Positions 25,545 to 33,873 are shown, counted from the first letter of the stretch. The stretch: DNA of 64,000 bases from Mesorhizobium sp. M1C.F.Ca.ET.210.01.1.1 (GCF_004791585.1 NZ_SRUU01000026.1:1-64000); one strand, 5' to 3'. Translations and numbers: made by a program. Notes: generated by a model from the letters alone, not told the origin.

Positions 25545-26360
25545 GTGAGCGTGGCGGAGGCTGCCGCAGTCCCATCCGGCGAGGCGCAAAGCGGCGCCGC
25601 CGAAGCCATCCACGTCGAAAACCTGCACAAGAAGTTCGGCCAGCTGCATGTGCTGAAGGGCGTGTCGCTGTCGGCGCGCGACGGCGAGGTCATCGCCATT
25701 ATCGGCGGTTCGGGCTCCGGCAAGTCGACGCTGCTGCGCTGCATCAACTGCCTGGAGAACCCGACCAGCGGCGTCATCCGCGTCAACGGCGAGGAGATCA
25801 AGCTGAAGGCCGACAGCCACGGCCACACGGTTCCGGCCGACCGCAAGCAGATCGAGCGCATCCGCTCGCGGCTCGGCATGGTGTTCCAGAACTTCAACCT
25901 GTGGAGCCACATGACGCTGATCGAGAACGTCATCGAGGTTCCGGTGCATGTGCTGGGCGTAAAGCGCGAGCAGGCGATCGCCCAGGCAGAGAAGCTGCTT
26001 GCCCGCGTCGGACTGGCGGAAAAGCGCGACGTCTACCCGGCGTTTCTCTCGGGCGGCCAGCAGCAGCGCGCCGCAATAGCCCGGGCGCTGGCGATCAATC
26101 CGCGCGTCATGCTGTTCGACGAGCCGACCTCGGCGCTCGACCCGGAACTGGTCGGCGAGGTTCTGAAGGTGATCGGCGACCTGGCGCGCGAGGGGCGCAC
26201 CATGGTGCTGGTGACGCATGAAATGAAGTTTGCCCGCGAGGTCGCGACGCATGTCGTCTATCTCTACAACGGGCTGGTCGAGGAAGAAGGACCGCCGGAA
26301 CAGCTGTTCGGCGCGCCCAAATCCGAAAGGCTCAAGCAATTCCTCCGCAACGTCGGCTAG
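25545..26360 (+). CDS. Polar/basic amino acid ABC importer ATP-binding subunit
   Basis: 271 residues from a GTG with GAGGT upstream. Walker A is GGSGSGKST near 62, the signature LSGGQQQR near 165, Walker B MLFDEPTSALDPEL near 185, and VTHEMKFAREVATHVVYLYNGLVEE marks the HisP/OccP/GlnQ group. A 20-residue low-complexity N-terminal stretch precedes the domain. It energises the two permeases encoded at 27377-28878. The five-gene plus-strand unit (ATPase, binding protein, two permeases, dehydrogenase) is divergent from the guanidino hydrolase. Confidence 0.9.
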   Translation: MSVAEAAAVPSGEAQSGAAEAIHVENLHKKFGQLHVLKGVSLSARDGEVIAIIGGSGSGKSTLLRCINCLENPTSGVIRVNGEEIKLKADSHGHTVPADRKQIERIRSRLGMVFQNFNLWSHMTLIENVIEVPVHVLGVKREQAIAQAEKLLARVGLAEKRDVYPAFLSGGQQQRAAIARALAINPRVMLFDEPTSALDPELVGEVLKVIGDLAREGRTMVLVTHEMKFAREVATHVVYLYNGLVEEEGPPEQLFGAPKSERLKQFLRNVG

Positions 26361-26416
26361 GGCCGGCGTCAAGCAGGGTGAAAAACCGGGAACAACAACA
26401 AACTGGGAGTCCTGAA

Positions 26417-27196
26417 ATGAAGACTGTTCTCAAGACCTTCGCAGCGGCGCTGCTGTTCGGCGTCGCCGCGATGGGCGTGGCCAAGGCCGATCAGGTCAAG
26501 ATCGGCGTCGCCGCCGAGCCCTATCCGCCCTTCACCTCGCCGGATGCCACCGGCAAGTGGGTCGGCTGGGAGATCGATTTCATCGACGCCGTCTGCGCCG
26601 AGGAGAAGCTCGACTGCGTCATCACGCCGGTCGCCTGGGACGGCATCATTCCGGCGCTGACCACCAAGAAGATCGACCTCATCGTCTCCTCGATGTCGAT
26701 CACCGACGAACGCAAGAAGACGATCGACTTCTCGGACAAGTACTACAACACGCTTCCGGCGATCATCGGGCCGAAGGACCAGAAGTTCGGTGCGACGCCG
26801 GACGACCTCAAGGGCAAGGTTTTGGGCGTCCAGGTATCGACCACACACGCGGTGTACGCCAAGAAGCACTTCAGCGGAGCGCAGGAAATCAAGGAATACC
26901 AGACCCAGGACGAAGCCAACCAGGATCTCGCCGCCGGTCGCATCGATGCTGTGCAGGCCGATTCCATCGCGCTCGTCGAATACCTCAAGAGCGACCAGGG
27001 CAAGGCCTGCTGCGACCTCAAGGGCATGGTGGCTCCGGACGACGAAGTGCTCGGGCCGGGCATCGGCGCCGGTGTGCGCAAGGAAGACACCGCGCTCAAG
27101 GAAAAAATCAACGCCGGCATCAAGGCGATCCGCGCCAGCGGCAAGTATGACGAGATCACGAAGAAGTACTTCGATTTCGACATTTACGGCGGCTGA
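26417..27196 (+). CDS. Periplasmic basic amino acid-binding protein (family 3)
   Basis: 259 residues from the ATG at 26417 with GGGAGT upstream. A signal peptide ends after GVAKA (about residue 22). The SBP_bac_3 motifs follow: IGVAAEPYPPF, GWEIDFIDAVCAEEKLDC, WDGIIPALTTKKIDLIVSSM and TDERKKTIDFSDKYY. The closest layouts are lysine/arginine/ornithine and octopine/nopaline binding proteins. It delivers ligand to the permeases encoded downstream. Ligand choice (arginine, ornithine, an opine or a guanidino acid) cannot be settled from sequence. Confidence 0.88.
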   Translation: MKTVLKTFAAALLFGVAAMGVAKADQVKIGVAAEPYPPFTSPDATGKWVGWEIDFIDAVCAEEKLDCVITPVAWDGIIPALTTKKIDLIVSSMSITDERKKTIDFSDKYYNTLPAIIGPKDQKFGATPDDLKGKVLGVQVSTTHAVYAKKHFSGAQEIKEYQTQDEANQDLAAGRIDAVQADSIALVEYLKSDQGKACCDLKGMVAPDDEVLGPGIGAGVRKEDTALKEKINAGIKAIRASGKYDEITKKYFDFDIYGG

Positions 27197-27376
27197 CGAG
27201 GTTTCGCCCATGACTTGGGGGCATGGCGCCTGGCGCTGCGCCCCTGAGTCCAACCTTCCACTCATGTTTGCCGCCGGCCGCCACCGCCGGCGAACAGAGC
27301 CAGCAATCCGGGGGCGAACCTGATCGACACCTTTCTTCCGGCCTCGGCGGCCGGGATCATCGAACTCCTGTCGCCC

Positions 27377-28069
27377 GTGCCGCCCGGCTGGGGCGGCACC
27401 CTGCTGGTCGGCTTGCTGCATTCGATCGAGATCGCCATCGGCGCCACCTGCCTTGGGCTGCTGATCGGCACCGGCGGCGCCTTTGGCAAGCTCTATGGCG
27501 GCCCGGTGACGCGCGACCTGCTTGCCGTCTACACCACGGTGGTGCGCGCCGTCCCGGAGCTGGTGCTGATCCTTTTGCTCTATTATGCCGGTACCGACCT
27601 CATCAACCAGTTGCTGAGCGCGATGGGCTACCAGCGCATCGACATCAGCGGGCTGGCGGCCGGCATCTTCGTGCTCGGCGTGGTCCAGGGCGCCTATTCG
27701 ACGGAAGTCATCCGCGGCGCCATCCTGTCCATCCCGCAAGGCCAGATCGAGGCTGCGCGCGCTTATGGCATGCCGCCGCTGCTGATGCTGAGGCGCATAA
27801 CAGTGCCGGCAATGCTGCCTTTCGCCATTCCGGGCCTTGCCAATCTCTGGCTGATCGCCACCAAGGACACCGCGCTGCTTGCCGTCGTCGGCTTCTTCGA
27901 ACTGACGCTTGCGACGCGGCAGGCGGCAGGCGTCACCAAGGCCTATCTGCTCTTTTTCGTTGCTGCCGGCGCGCTCTATCTGGCGCTGACGCTCTTCTCC
28001 AACCTGATCATCGGTCGCGTCGAGGCCCGGTCGCGGCGCGGCATGCCTTCCGTCAAGGAGGCACGCTGA
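27377..28069 (+). CDS. Amino acid ABC permease, HisQ/OccQ-like
   Basis: About 230 residues with five membrane segments. The ATPase-docking loop is GQIEAARAYGMPPLLMLRRITVPAM near 125-150. There is no ATG between the upstream in-frame stop at 27245 and the conserved region. The usable starts are GTG at 27377 (MPPGWGGTLL) and CTG at 27320 preceded by GGGGG (reading MIDTFLPASAAGIIELLSP). The GTG is listed, but the CTG has the better ribosome site. The stop overlaps the next permease start (TGATG). Confidence 0.85.
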   Translation: MPPGWGGTLLVGLLHSIEIAIGATCLGLLIGTGGAFGKLYGGPVTRDLLAVYTTVVRAVPELVLILLLYYAGTDLINQLLSAMGYQRIDISGLAAGIFVLGVVQGAYSTEVIRGAILSIPQGQIEAARAYGMPPLLMLRRITVPAMLPFAIPGLANLWLIATKDTALLAVVGFFELTLATRQAAGVTKAYLLFFVAAGALYLALTLFSNLIIGRVEARSRRGMPSVKEAR

Positions 28070-28878
28070 TGCCGGCCGAAGCGACCGCGATCAACATGGC
28101 AGCGCGTGCCTCGCTCTGGCTCAAGCCGCATCGCATCGTTCTGATCCTGATCGCCCTGGCCCTGGTCCTTTGCGCGGCCTTCTTCATGCGCTGGGACTGG
28201 CTGCCGCAATATTGGGAAATGGGGCTGCTCGGCATCTGGCGGGCGCTGTGGATCCTCGTCGTCACCTGTGCGCTGGGCTTCACGCTCGCCGTGCCGCTCG
28301 GCCTGGCGCAGGCCGGCGGGCCGTTCTGGTTCGCCGTGCCGGCAAAGGTCTTCTGCACCATCATCCGCGGAACGCCGCTGCTCCTACAGCTCTGGCTGCT
28401 CTACTACGGGCTGGGCTCGCTGTTCCCGCAATATCCGTGGATCCGCGAGTCTTGGATGTGGACATATCTCAGACAAGCCTGGCCCTATGCCGTGGTGGCG
28501 CTGACATTGTCCTTCGCCGGCTATGAGGGCGAGGTGATGCGCGGCGCCTTCGCCGGCGTGCCGAAAGGGCAGCTCGAGGCGGCACGCGCCTTCGGCATGA
28601 GCCGCTTCAAGATCTTCCGCCGCATCTGGCTGCCGCAGGCCTTCTACCGCGCGCTGCCGACGCTGACCGGCGAGACCGTGCTGCAATTGAAGTCGACGCC
28701 GCTGGTGGCGACGATCAGCGTCATCGACATCTTCGCCGTCTCGTCCAAGGTGCGGCAGGATACCTACCTGACCTATGAACCGCTGCTGCTGCTGGCGTTG
28801 ATCTACATGACGATCACCGGCATCCTCGTCCTGATCTTCAGCCGGATCGAGGCTCGGATTCCCGTGAAGATCGGTTAG
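28069..28878 (+). CDS. Amino acid ABC permease, HisM/OccM-like
   Basis: 269 residues. A 50-residue N-terminal extension with one hydrophobic segment precedes the five-segment permease core. The docking loop is GQLEAARAFGMSRFKIFRRIWLPQA, and the C-terminal part TYEPLLLLALIYMTITGILVLIFSRIEARI is typical of HisM-type partners. It is coupled to the first permease by a one-base overlap and forms the heterodimeric channel with it. Confidence 0.88.
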   Translation: MPAEATAINMAARASLWLKPHRIVLILIALALVLCAAFFMRWDWLPQYWEMGLLGIWRALWILVVTCALGFTLAVPLGLAQAGGPFWFAVPAKVFCTIIRGTPLLLQLWLLYYGLGSLFPQYPWIRESWMWTYLRQAWPYAVVALTLSFAGYEGEVMRGAFAGVPKGQLEAARAFGMSRFKIFRRIWLPQAFYRALPTLTGETVLQLKSTPLVATISVIDIFAVSSKVRQDTYLTYEPLLLLALIYMTITGILVLIFSRIEARIPVKIG

Positions 28879-28884
28879 CAGGCA

Positions 28885-28941
28885 GCGAATAGTGAGTAGC
28901 GAATAGCAAGCGCTTCGCCTATTCCCCTATTCGCTATTCGC
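28885..28941. repeat. Nested inverted repeat of GCGAATAG units
   Basis: GCGAATAG occurs twice (28885 and 28899) and its complement CTATTCGC twice (28927 and 28934, sharing one base). The 79-base gap between permease and dehydrogenase can thus form a long hairpin with an AAGCGCTTCGC centre. No T-tract follows, so it is not an obvious terminator; it may mark processing within the operon. Confidence 0.65.
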
Positions 28942-28957
28942 TTAGGAACTCAGTGCC

Positions 28958-29959
28958 ATGCAACTCACTCTCGACCAGGCAACAGGGCTGTGCCGGATGG
29001 CGGCACTCGGCGCCGGCGCGAACGAGGAAGCGACGCAGTCGCTGGTCGCCTCGATCATCGCGGCGGAGGCCGAGGGCTTGTCGGCGGTCGGCCTGGCGCA
29101 TTTCATCGACTATCTGGAGGCAATCCAGGACGGCCGCATCGACGGCAATGCCGATCCGGTCGTCACCCGGCCGGCGCTGGCCGTCTATCTCTCCGACGCG
29201 CGCGGCGGGCTTGCGCATACCGGCTTCGATCGCACGATCGAGGATCTCGCCAAGGCGGCAAGGCTGTTCGGCGTCGCCATCTTCTCGCAGAAGAACGCCT
29301 ATACCTGCGGCGCGCTCGGCTATTTCACCGGACGGCTGGCCCAGCAGGGGCTGGTCTCCTTCGCCGCCACCAACGGGCCGGCGGTGCTCGCCGGCTCCGG
29401 TTCGGTCAAACCCGTCTACTGCACCAATCCGATGTCCTTTGCGGCACCTGCCGCCGACGGGCCGCCGCTGGTGATCGACCAGTCGTCGAGCGCCACGGCC
29501 TTCGTCAACATCCGCAAGGCGGCGGAAGACGGCAGGAAAATCCCCGAGGGCTGGGCGCTGGACGCCAGCGGCAATCCGACGACCGATCCAGCGGCGGCCA
29601 TGAAGGGCGCGATGCTCGCCTTCGGCGGCCAGCGCGGCGCCAACATCGCGCTTATGGTCGAGGTGCTCGCGGCAGGCATTTCCGGCGCCAACTGGTCGCT
29701 CGACGCGCCGTGGTTTTCCGGCGGGCCGGACAGTCCCGGAACCGGGCTCTTCGTTTTAGCCATCGAGCCGAAGCTGCTCGATCCGGATTTCGAGCAGCGC
29801 ATGAAGGACCAGCTCGACCGACTGCGGCGGCGCTACGGCGTGCACATCCCCGGCCGCGCCCGAGCTGAGGCCACCGAGAAAGCGAGCGCGCGCGGCATCG
29901 ACGTTCCGACGGCGATCGTCCAGCGTATTTCCGAATTCGCCGAACGCTACTCGGCCTGA
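28958..29959 (+). CDS. Ldh-family (malate/L-sulfolactate/ureidoglycolate-type) NAD(P)-dependent dehydrogenase
   Basis: 333 residues of the LdhA/YlbC/DpkA family, which differs from Rossmann dehydrogenases. Family stretches include AEAEGLSAVGLAHFIDYLEAI near 33-53, the catalytic His region in ARGGLAHTGFDRTI, the N-binding NPMSFAAPA and QSSSATAFVNIRKAAEDG, and the substrate loop GANIALMVEVLAAGISGA. Members reduce 2-keto acids or cyclic imino acids such as piperideine- and pyrroline-2-carboxylate. Next to a basic amino acid importer and 2-ketoarginine-type decarboxylase, reduction of a keto or imino acid from arginine/lysine-like compounds is plausible. AGGAA precedes the start. Confidence 0.8.
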   Translation: MQLTLDQATGLCRMAALGAGANEEATQSLVASIIAAEAEGLSAVGLAHFIDYLEAIQDGRIDGNADPVVTRPALAVYLSDARGGLAHTGFDRTIEDLAKAARLFGVAIFSQKNAYTCGALGYFTGRLAQQGLVSFAATNGPAVLAGSGSVKPVYCTNPMSFAAPAADGPPLVIDQSSSATAFVNIRKAAEDGRKIPEGWALDASGNPTTDPAAAMKGAMLAFGGQRGANIALMVEVLAAGISGANWSLDAPWFSGGPDSPGTGLFVLAIEPKLLDPDFEQRMKDQLDRLRRRYGVHIPGRARAEATEKASARGIDVPTAIVQRISEFAERYSA

Positions 29960-29977
29960 TCGGGACCGACCACGCCT

Positions 29978-30080
29978 GAGCGTTTCAGCGATTCAAAGAA
30001 CTACCGAACCGCTCTAAATATTTGTTTTTGCGCAATTCCGGACGGAAAACCGATACACACCTTTTCTGGAGTTGCTCTGG
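29978..30080 (+). repeat. RIME-like double-palindrome repeat, copy D
   Basis: It starts with GAGCGTTTCAGCGATTC as in copy A. The proximal stem is closed by GAGCG/CGCTC, though the inner GATTC partner has drifted to GAACTA. The linker is ATATTTGTTTTTGCGCAATTCCGG and the distal arm TTTTCTGGAGTTGCTC. It directly follows the Ldh-family gene. Confidence 0.78.
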
Positions 30081-30530
30081 CAGGCCGCGCTTTTCACGCG
30101 GCCCTTGAACCTTTTTTCGTCCGGCGGCGACCCATCACCGGCACCCCACATCGCAGGCCGCAGAGGGTGGCTTGGGTAGCGGCTTGCGGTTGGCGGCGCT
30201 GCGCCGGGCGTCCAGGGCCGGGGCGGGCGTGCTTGCTCACGCCGCCTTGATACCGTCTCAGGTCAGGCCGCCTCGTTGGGCCCTGTTTCGGTGCGAGCAC
30301 TGCCCGGAAAACCCCGCTTCGGCGGGGTTTTCTGCGTTCGGCTGAAGTGCGGCGATCCCCTGCCTTTAGTCATCCGCGGCTGGCATCGCGATCCGGTCGA
30401 CGCGCCTCTAGGCAAAGTGTTCCAGACGGGGTGAAAAACAAGGCGGCGGCGACCTCCGGTCGCTCTTTGCCTTTGACGCGAAACGGATTAAGAAGCGGCT
30501 TCAGCCAAGCTTTTGCGCGCGGAGCCAACC
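30081..30530 (+). other. Long intergenic region with two hairpins; possible small RNA
   Basis: 450 bases without a recognisable protein. Near the left end GGCCGCG...CGCGGCC (about 30084-30104) followed after some bases by CTTTTTT may end the upstream operon. The middle (30120-30306) is GC-rich with several local palindromes. It ends at the perfect terminator 30307-30332, far from any upstream coding frame, so a small RNA transcribed rightwards is possible. I looked for signatures of RNase P RNA, SRP RNA, tmRNA and 6S RNA and found none. A 68-codon minus-strand frame here has no family resemblance. Confidence 0.35.
30307..30332 (+). terminator. Strong hairpin terminator without an adjacent upstream gene
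   Basis: GAAAACCCCGC-TTCG-GCGGGGTTTTC is a perfect 11-bp stem with a stable tetraloop. The A-run on one side and T-run on the other make it usable in both directions. The nearest upstream stop on the plus strand is 350 bases away, and the next gene starts 200 bases downstream. Confidence 0.8.
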
Positions 30531-31514
30531 ATGACCGAAGTCCTGCAGACCCCCAAGCTCGTCGTCGTGTTCGGCGGCTCGGGATTCGTCGGCCGTCATG
30601 TCGTTCGCGCGCTCGCCAAGCGCGGCTACCGCATCCGGGTCGCCTGCCGGCGACCTGACCTTGCCGGCCATGTGCAGCCGCTCGGCAATGTCGGCCAGAT
30701 CCAGCCGGTGCAGGCCAACGTGCGCGTGCGCTGGTCGGTCGACCGCGCCGTTCAAGGCGCCGACCACGTTGTCAACCTGGTCGCCATCCTGCACCAGACC
30801 GGGCGGCAGAAATTCGGCTCCGTGCATGAGTTCGGCTCGCGCGCCGTCGCCGAGGCCGCGCGCTCGGTCGGCGCAGGCCTCACCCACATCTCGGCGCTCG
30901 GCGCCGATTTGAACTCGCCTTCCGACTACGCCCGCACCAAGGCGCTCGGCGAGAAGGCGGTGTTCGAGACGATCGAGGATGCCGTCATCTTCCGCCCGTC
31001 GATCAATTTCGGGCCGGAGGACAGCTTCTTCAACCGCTTCGCCGGCATGGCGCGCTTCTCGCCCGTGCTGCCGCTGATCGGCGGCGGCCAGACAAAATTC
31101 CAGCCGGTCTATGTCGGCGACGTCGCCGAGGCGATCGCGCGCTCGGTCGACGGCAAGGTCAAGGGCGGCCAGGTCTACGAGCTCGGCGGCCCGCAGGTGC
31201 TGACCTTCAAGGAATGCATGGAAGAGCTGCTCGCTATCATCGAGCGCCGACGGCTCCTGGTGCCGGTGCCGTGGTGGGTGGCGAACCTGCAAGCCTCGAT
31301 CCTTCAGCTCTTGCCCAATCCGCTGCTGACCAAGGACCAGGTGCTGCAGCTGCGCGAGCACAATGTCGTCTCGGAAGCCGCCGCCAAGGCGAACAGGACG
31401 ATCACCGGCCTCGGCATCCAGCCGCAGGCGATCGCCACGATCCTGCCGAGCTATCTCTGGCGCTTCCGCGCCGCCGGCCAGTTCCAGCAGCGCCGGCCGA
31501 TAGCCGACCGATAG
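30531..31514 (+). CDS. NDUFA9-like NAD(P)-binding protein of complex I (atypical SDR)
   Basis: 327 residues from the ATG at 30531 with GGAG upstream. It is an atypical short-chain dehydrogenase with the nucleotide loop VVVFGGSGFVGRHVV at 12-26. The phrases LTHISALGADLNSPSDYARTK and FRPSINFGPEDSFFNRFAGM match the complex I NDUFA9 subunit family. In Paracoccus and mitochondria this subunit binds NADPH at the matrix-side arm of complex I. It stands alone here, away from any nuo operon, as is usual in Rhizobiales. Confidence 0.85.
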   Translation: MTEVLQTPKLVVVFGGSGFVGRHVVRALAKRGYRIRVACRRPDLAGHVQPLGNVGQIQPVQANVRVRWSVDRAVQGADHVVNLVAILHQTGRQKFGSVHEFGSRAVAEAARSVGAGLTHISALGADLNSPSDYARTKALGEKAVFETIEDAVIFRPSINFGPEDSFFNRFAGMARFSPVLPLIGGGQTKFQPVYVGDVAEAIARSVDGKVKGGQVYELGGPQVLTFKECMEELLAIIERRRLLVPVPWWVANLQASILQLLPNPLLTKDQVLQLREHNVVSEAAAKANRTITGLGIQPQAIATILPSYLWRFRAAGQFQQRRPIADR

Positions 31515-31560
31515 AGCAATTCCAGGAAAAGCGCGCAGCGTCTTTCCGTCCGGAATTGCG
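31513..31560 (-). repeat. RIME-like repeat, distal half only (copy E)
   Basis: On the minus strand CGCAATTCCGGACGGAAAGACG...CTTTTCCTGGAATTGCTCT gives the distal hairpin of the RIME-like element (GCAATTCC/GGAATTGC) without the proximal half. It overlaps the last base or two of the NDUFA9-like gene and lies between convergent genes. Confidence 0.7.
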
Positions 31561-31577
31561 CTGCCTGGAGGGCGCGA

Positions 31578-32948
31578 TCAGGCGCGGCGGGAAATCTGCA
31601 TCGGCAGCCCGCCCTGCGGCTGCGTGGTCAGCTTCTGCACCGGCCATGGCCGGGTTTCGGACGTCACATCGAAGCGGAAGCGCGACAACAGGATGGCCAA
31701 AGCGATGATCGCCTCCTGCATGGCGAAGCTGGCGCCGATGCAGACGCGCGGCCCGGCGCCGAAGGGCAGATACTGGAAGCGGTCGATGCGGTCACGGTTT
31801 TCCGGATGGAAGCGTTCCGGCATGAAGGCGTCCGGCTTGTCCCAGAGCTTGCGGTGACGGTGTACGACCCAGGGCATCACCAGCACGGCGGCGTATTTCG
31901 GAATGTAGAGACCGTTCCAGGTTTCCGGCTCGATCGGTTCGCGGTTGATCGAAGGCGCCGGCGGATAGAGCCGGAGCGCCTCCTCGAAGGCGGCGCGGGT
32001 GAACGGCATGGCGTCCAGCCACTTCGTCGGATCGGGCTCTCTTGCCAGCACCGCGTCGATCTCGCGCTCGACCCGGTCGCGCTCCCAGGGTGCTTCGGCC
32101 AGACAGTAGATCGTCCAGCCCAGCGCCCGCGCGGTGGTCTCGTGGCCGGCGCCGATGAAGGTGATGATGTTGTCCTCGACTTCCGCGCGCGTCAGCCCGT
32201 CCGGCCCTTCGGCCCGCAACAGAAGCGTCAGGAAATCCTGCGGCACGCCGTCGGGATCGCGCTTCAGCCGCTCCTCGCGCAGCCTCACCGTGTTGGCGAC
32301 GATGTTGCGGAAATAGGCCATGGTCTTGCGGCCACGGATGCGGGTCAGCCTGGGCAGCCATTCCGGCGCGCGCAAAAGGTCGAGCGGATCGACGCGGCCC
32401 ATTGTCTCGAACAGGCGGTCGACCTCCTTGGCGAAGCTGCCCGGCTCGCCCGCGATCTCGCCGGAAAACAGCGTCTCGGCGAGGATGTCATAGGTGAGCA
32501 TCGTCATGTCACGGGCGACGTCGAACGTGCCGCCAGCCTCGTAGCAGGTGACGAATTCCAGCGTGCGCTTCAGCATCGGCTCGGCGAAGCCGAAGATATG
32601 GCGCGGCGTGAACATCGGCGCCATCGCCTTGCGCGAGCGCTTCCACACCTCGCCCTCAGCCGTGAGCAGGCCGTCGCGCAGGATGGGGCGCAGGATCAGC
32701 TGGCGCACCGTCGCCATCTTGTAGTTCCTGGCGTTGTCGATCAGCACGTGGCGGATGAGGCCGGGATCGTTGGCAATGACCAGCGGCCCGCCGATGCCGG
32801 TCACCGATATCCACGGCTCGTTATAGGTATGCTCGCCCCACAGCTCGAGCGGGTTGCGGTAGACGATGCGCATCATCTCCAGCGTCGAGGGAGGCTGGGT
32901 GCGCGGCTTCGGCGCGGGCGGCACGAAGGGGGCGGGCTTGGTGTCCAT
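31578..32948 (-). CDS. Cytochrome P450
   Basis: 456 residues from the ATG at 32948, with GGAG seven bases before it. Longer in-frame starts run into the divergent gene. The P450 landmarks are all present: I-helix GAGHETTAR near 266-274, the K-helix ExxR in EEALRLYP (323-326), and the haem loop PFGAGPRVCIGASF with the cysteine ligand at 403. There is no membrane anchor, so it is a soluble bacterial P450 needing a separate redox partner. It resembles the CYP groups related to fatty acid hydroxylases. The divergent neighbour is an FMN reductase, and a shared inverted repeat lies between them. Substrate is unknown. Confidence 0.92.
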   Translation of the reverse strand: MDTKPAPFVPPAPKPRTQPPSTLEMMRIVYRNPLELWGEHTYNEPWISVTGIGGPLVIANDPGLIRHVLIDNARNYKMATVRQLILRPILRDGLLTAEGEVWKRSRKAMAPMFTPRHIFGFAEPMLKRTLEFVTCYEAGGTFDVARDMTMLTYDILAETLFSGEIAGEPGSFAKEVDRLFETMGRVDPLDLLRAPEWLPRLTRIRGRKTMAYFRNIVANTVRLREERLKRDPDGVPQDFLTLLLRAEGPDGLTRAEVEDNIITFIGAGHETTARALGWTIYCLAEAPWERDRVEREIDAVLAREPDPTKWLDAMPFTRAAFEEALRLYPPAPSINREPIEPETWNGLYIPKYAAVLVMPWVVHRHRKLWDKPDAFMPERFHPENRDRIDRFQYLPFGAGPRVCIGASFAMQEAIIALAILLSRFRFDVTSETRPWPVQKLTTQPQGGLPMQISRRA

Positions 32949-33077
32949 GGGCATGCTCCGCAGGCAATGCTGAATGTAGTGCCCGGCAAAGCGCGCGTCC
33001 ATGTGACTGAACGGCAGTCGGCGAGCAGACCGCCTCGCCTGAATGTGAACGGCGTCCCCCGGTGGCTGCTTGTTGAC

Positions 33078-33099
33078 GGTGACCGTATATTTAGTCACC
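33078..33099. promoter_or_regulatory. Inverted repeat GGTGAC-N10-GTCACC between P450 and FMN reductase
   Basis: GGTGAC (33078-33083) and GTCACC (33094-33099) flank an AT-rich centre (CGTATATTTA). The site lies 30 bases before the FMN reductase GTG and 130 bases before the P450 start. TTGACG partly overlaps its left arm. It looks like an operator for a dimeric repressor; no regulator gene is adjacent. Confidence 0.5.
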
Positions 33100-33128
33100 A
33101 ACGGATACCGAGAATCGAGGAGCCACCC

Positions 33129-33710
33129 GTGAAGCATCAGTTGAGCATCATCATCGGCAGCACGCGGCCGGGACGCGCCGGCCCGATCTTTGCCGAATGC
33201 CTGGAAGCTATCGCGCGCGAGCACGGCAGCTTCGAGCCGGTGCTGACCGACATCGCCGCCTTCAGGCTGCCGCTGCTCGACGAGCCGCATCATCCGCGCC
33301 TGGGCAAATACGAGAACGACCACACCAAGGCCTGGTCGAAGGCGATCGATGCCGCCGACGCCTTCGTCTTCGTGGCGCCGGAGTATAATTACTTCGCGGC
33401 ACCGGCGATTGTTAATGCCGTCGACTATCTGCTCAAGGAGTGGCGCTACAAGCCGGCCGCGATCTTCAGCTACGGCGGGGTTTCAGGAGGCCTGCGCGCG
33501 GCGCAGGCGCTGAAGCCGCTGCTGACCGCGGTCGGCGTCATGCCGATCCCGGAAGGCGTGGCGCTGCCCTCCTACCGGGCCCTGCTCGACAAGGACGGCG
33601 CGTACCGTCCGAGCGAACAGGTGCTGGGCGGCGCCAGGACCATGCTGGACGAGCTGTTCCGCTGGAGCGAGGCGCTGAAGGCGCTGCGCGCCGGCCTCCC
33701 TTCGGGATAG
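33129..33710 (+). CDS. NADPH-dependent FMN reductase family protein
   Basis: 193 residues from a GTG at 33129 with GAGGAG nine bases before. The flavodoxin-like domain starts LSIIIGSTRPGRAGPIF, the phosphate-binding loop for FMN. PEYNYFAAPAIVNAVDYLLKEW near 85-105 and SYGGVSGGLRAAQALKPLL near 115-135 are the other conserved stretches. Members reduce FMN, azo dyes, quinones or chromate with NAD(P)H. It is divergent from the P450 gene and could share its control. Confidence 0.88.
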   Translation: MKHQLSIIIGSTRPGRAGPIFAECLEAIAREHGSFEPVLTDIAAFRLPLLDEPHHPRLGKYENDHTKAWSKAIDAADAFVFVAPEYNYFAAPAIVNAVDYLLKEWRYKPAAIFSYGGVSGGLRAAQALKPLLTAVGVMPIPEGVALPSYRALLDKDGAYRPSEQVLGGARTMLDELFRWSEALKALRAGLPSG

Positions 33711-33844
33711 GAGCGACCCTGATATGACTGCCGCGGGCCGTGCTCTGGCGCGGCTTTCGCGGCGCTGTCCGCGCCCGCCTTACGGTGCATCGCCCCAGGG
33801 CCTGCGAAAGGTCGCCCGCCAAGCCTGCAAAATGCCGGCAAACC

Positions 33845-33873
33845 TTGGAAAACCGGCCGTTTGCGCCTATATC
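33845..33873 (+). promoter_or_regulatory. Candidate sigma-70-type promoter of gyrB
   Basis: TTGGAA (33845-33850) and TATATC (33868-33873) are separated by 17 bases. They lie about 75 bases upstream of the gyrB start in the 236-base gap after the FMN reductase gene. Transcription start is inferred only. Confidence 0.4.

Noticed and set aside
30120..30306. RNase P RNA, SRP RNA, tmRNA or 6S RNA
   Set aside because: The conserved GAGGAAAGTCCGGGCT, GGTCAGGTCCGGAAGGAAGCA and tmRNA tag or ANDN-type codons are absent, and no 6S-like central bubble could be drawn.
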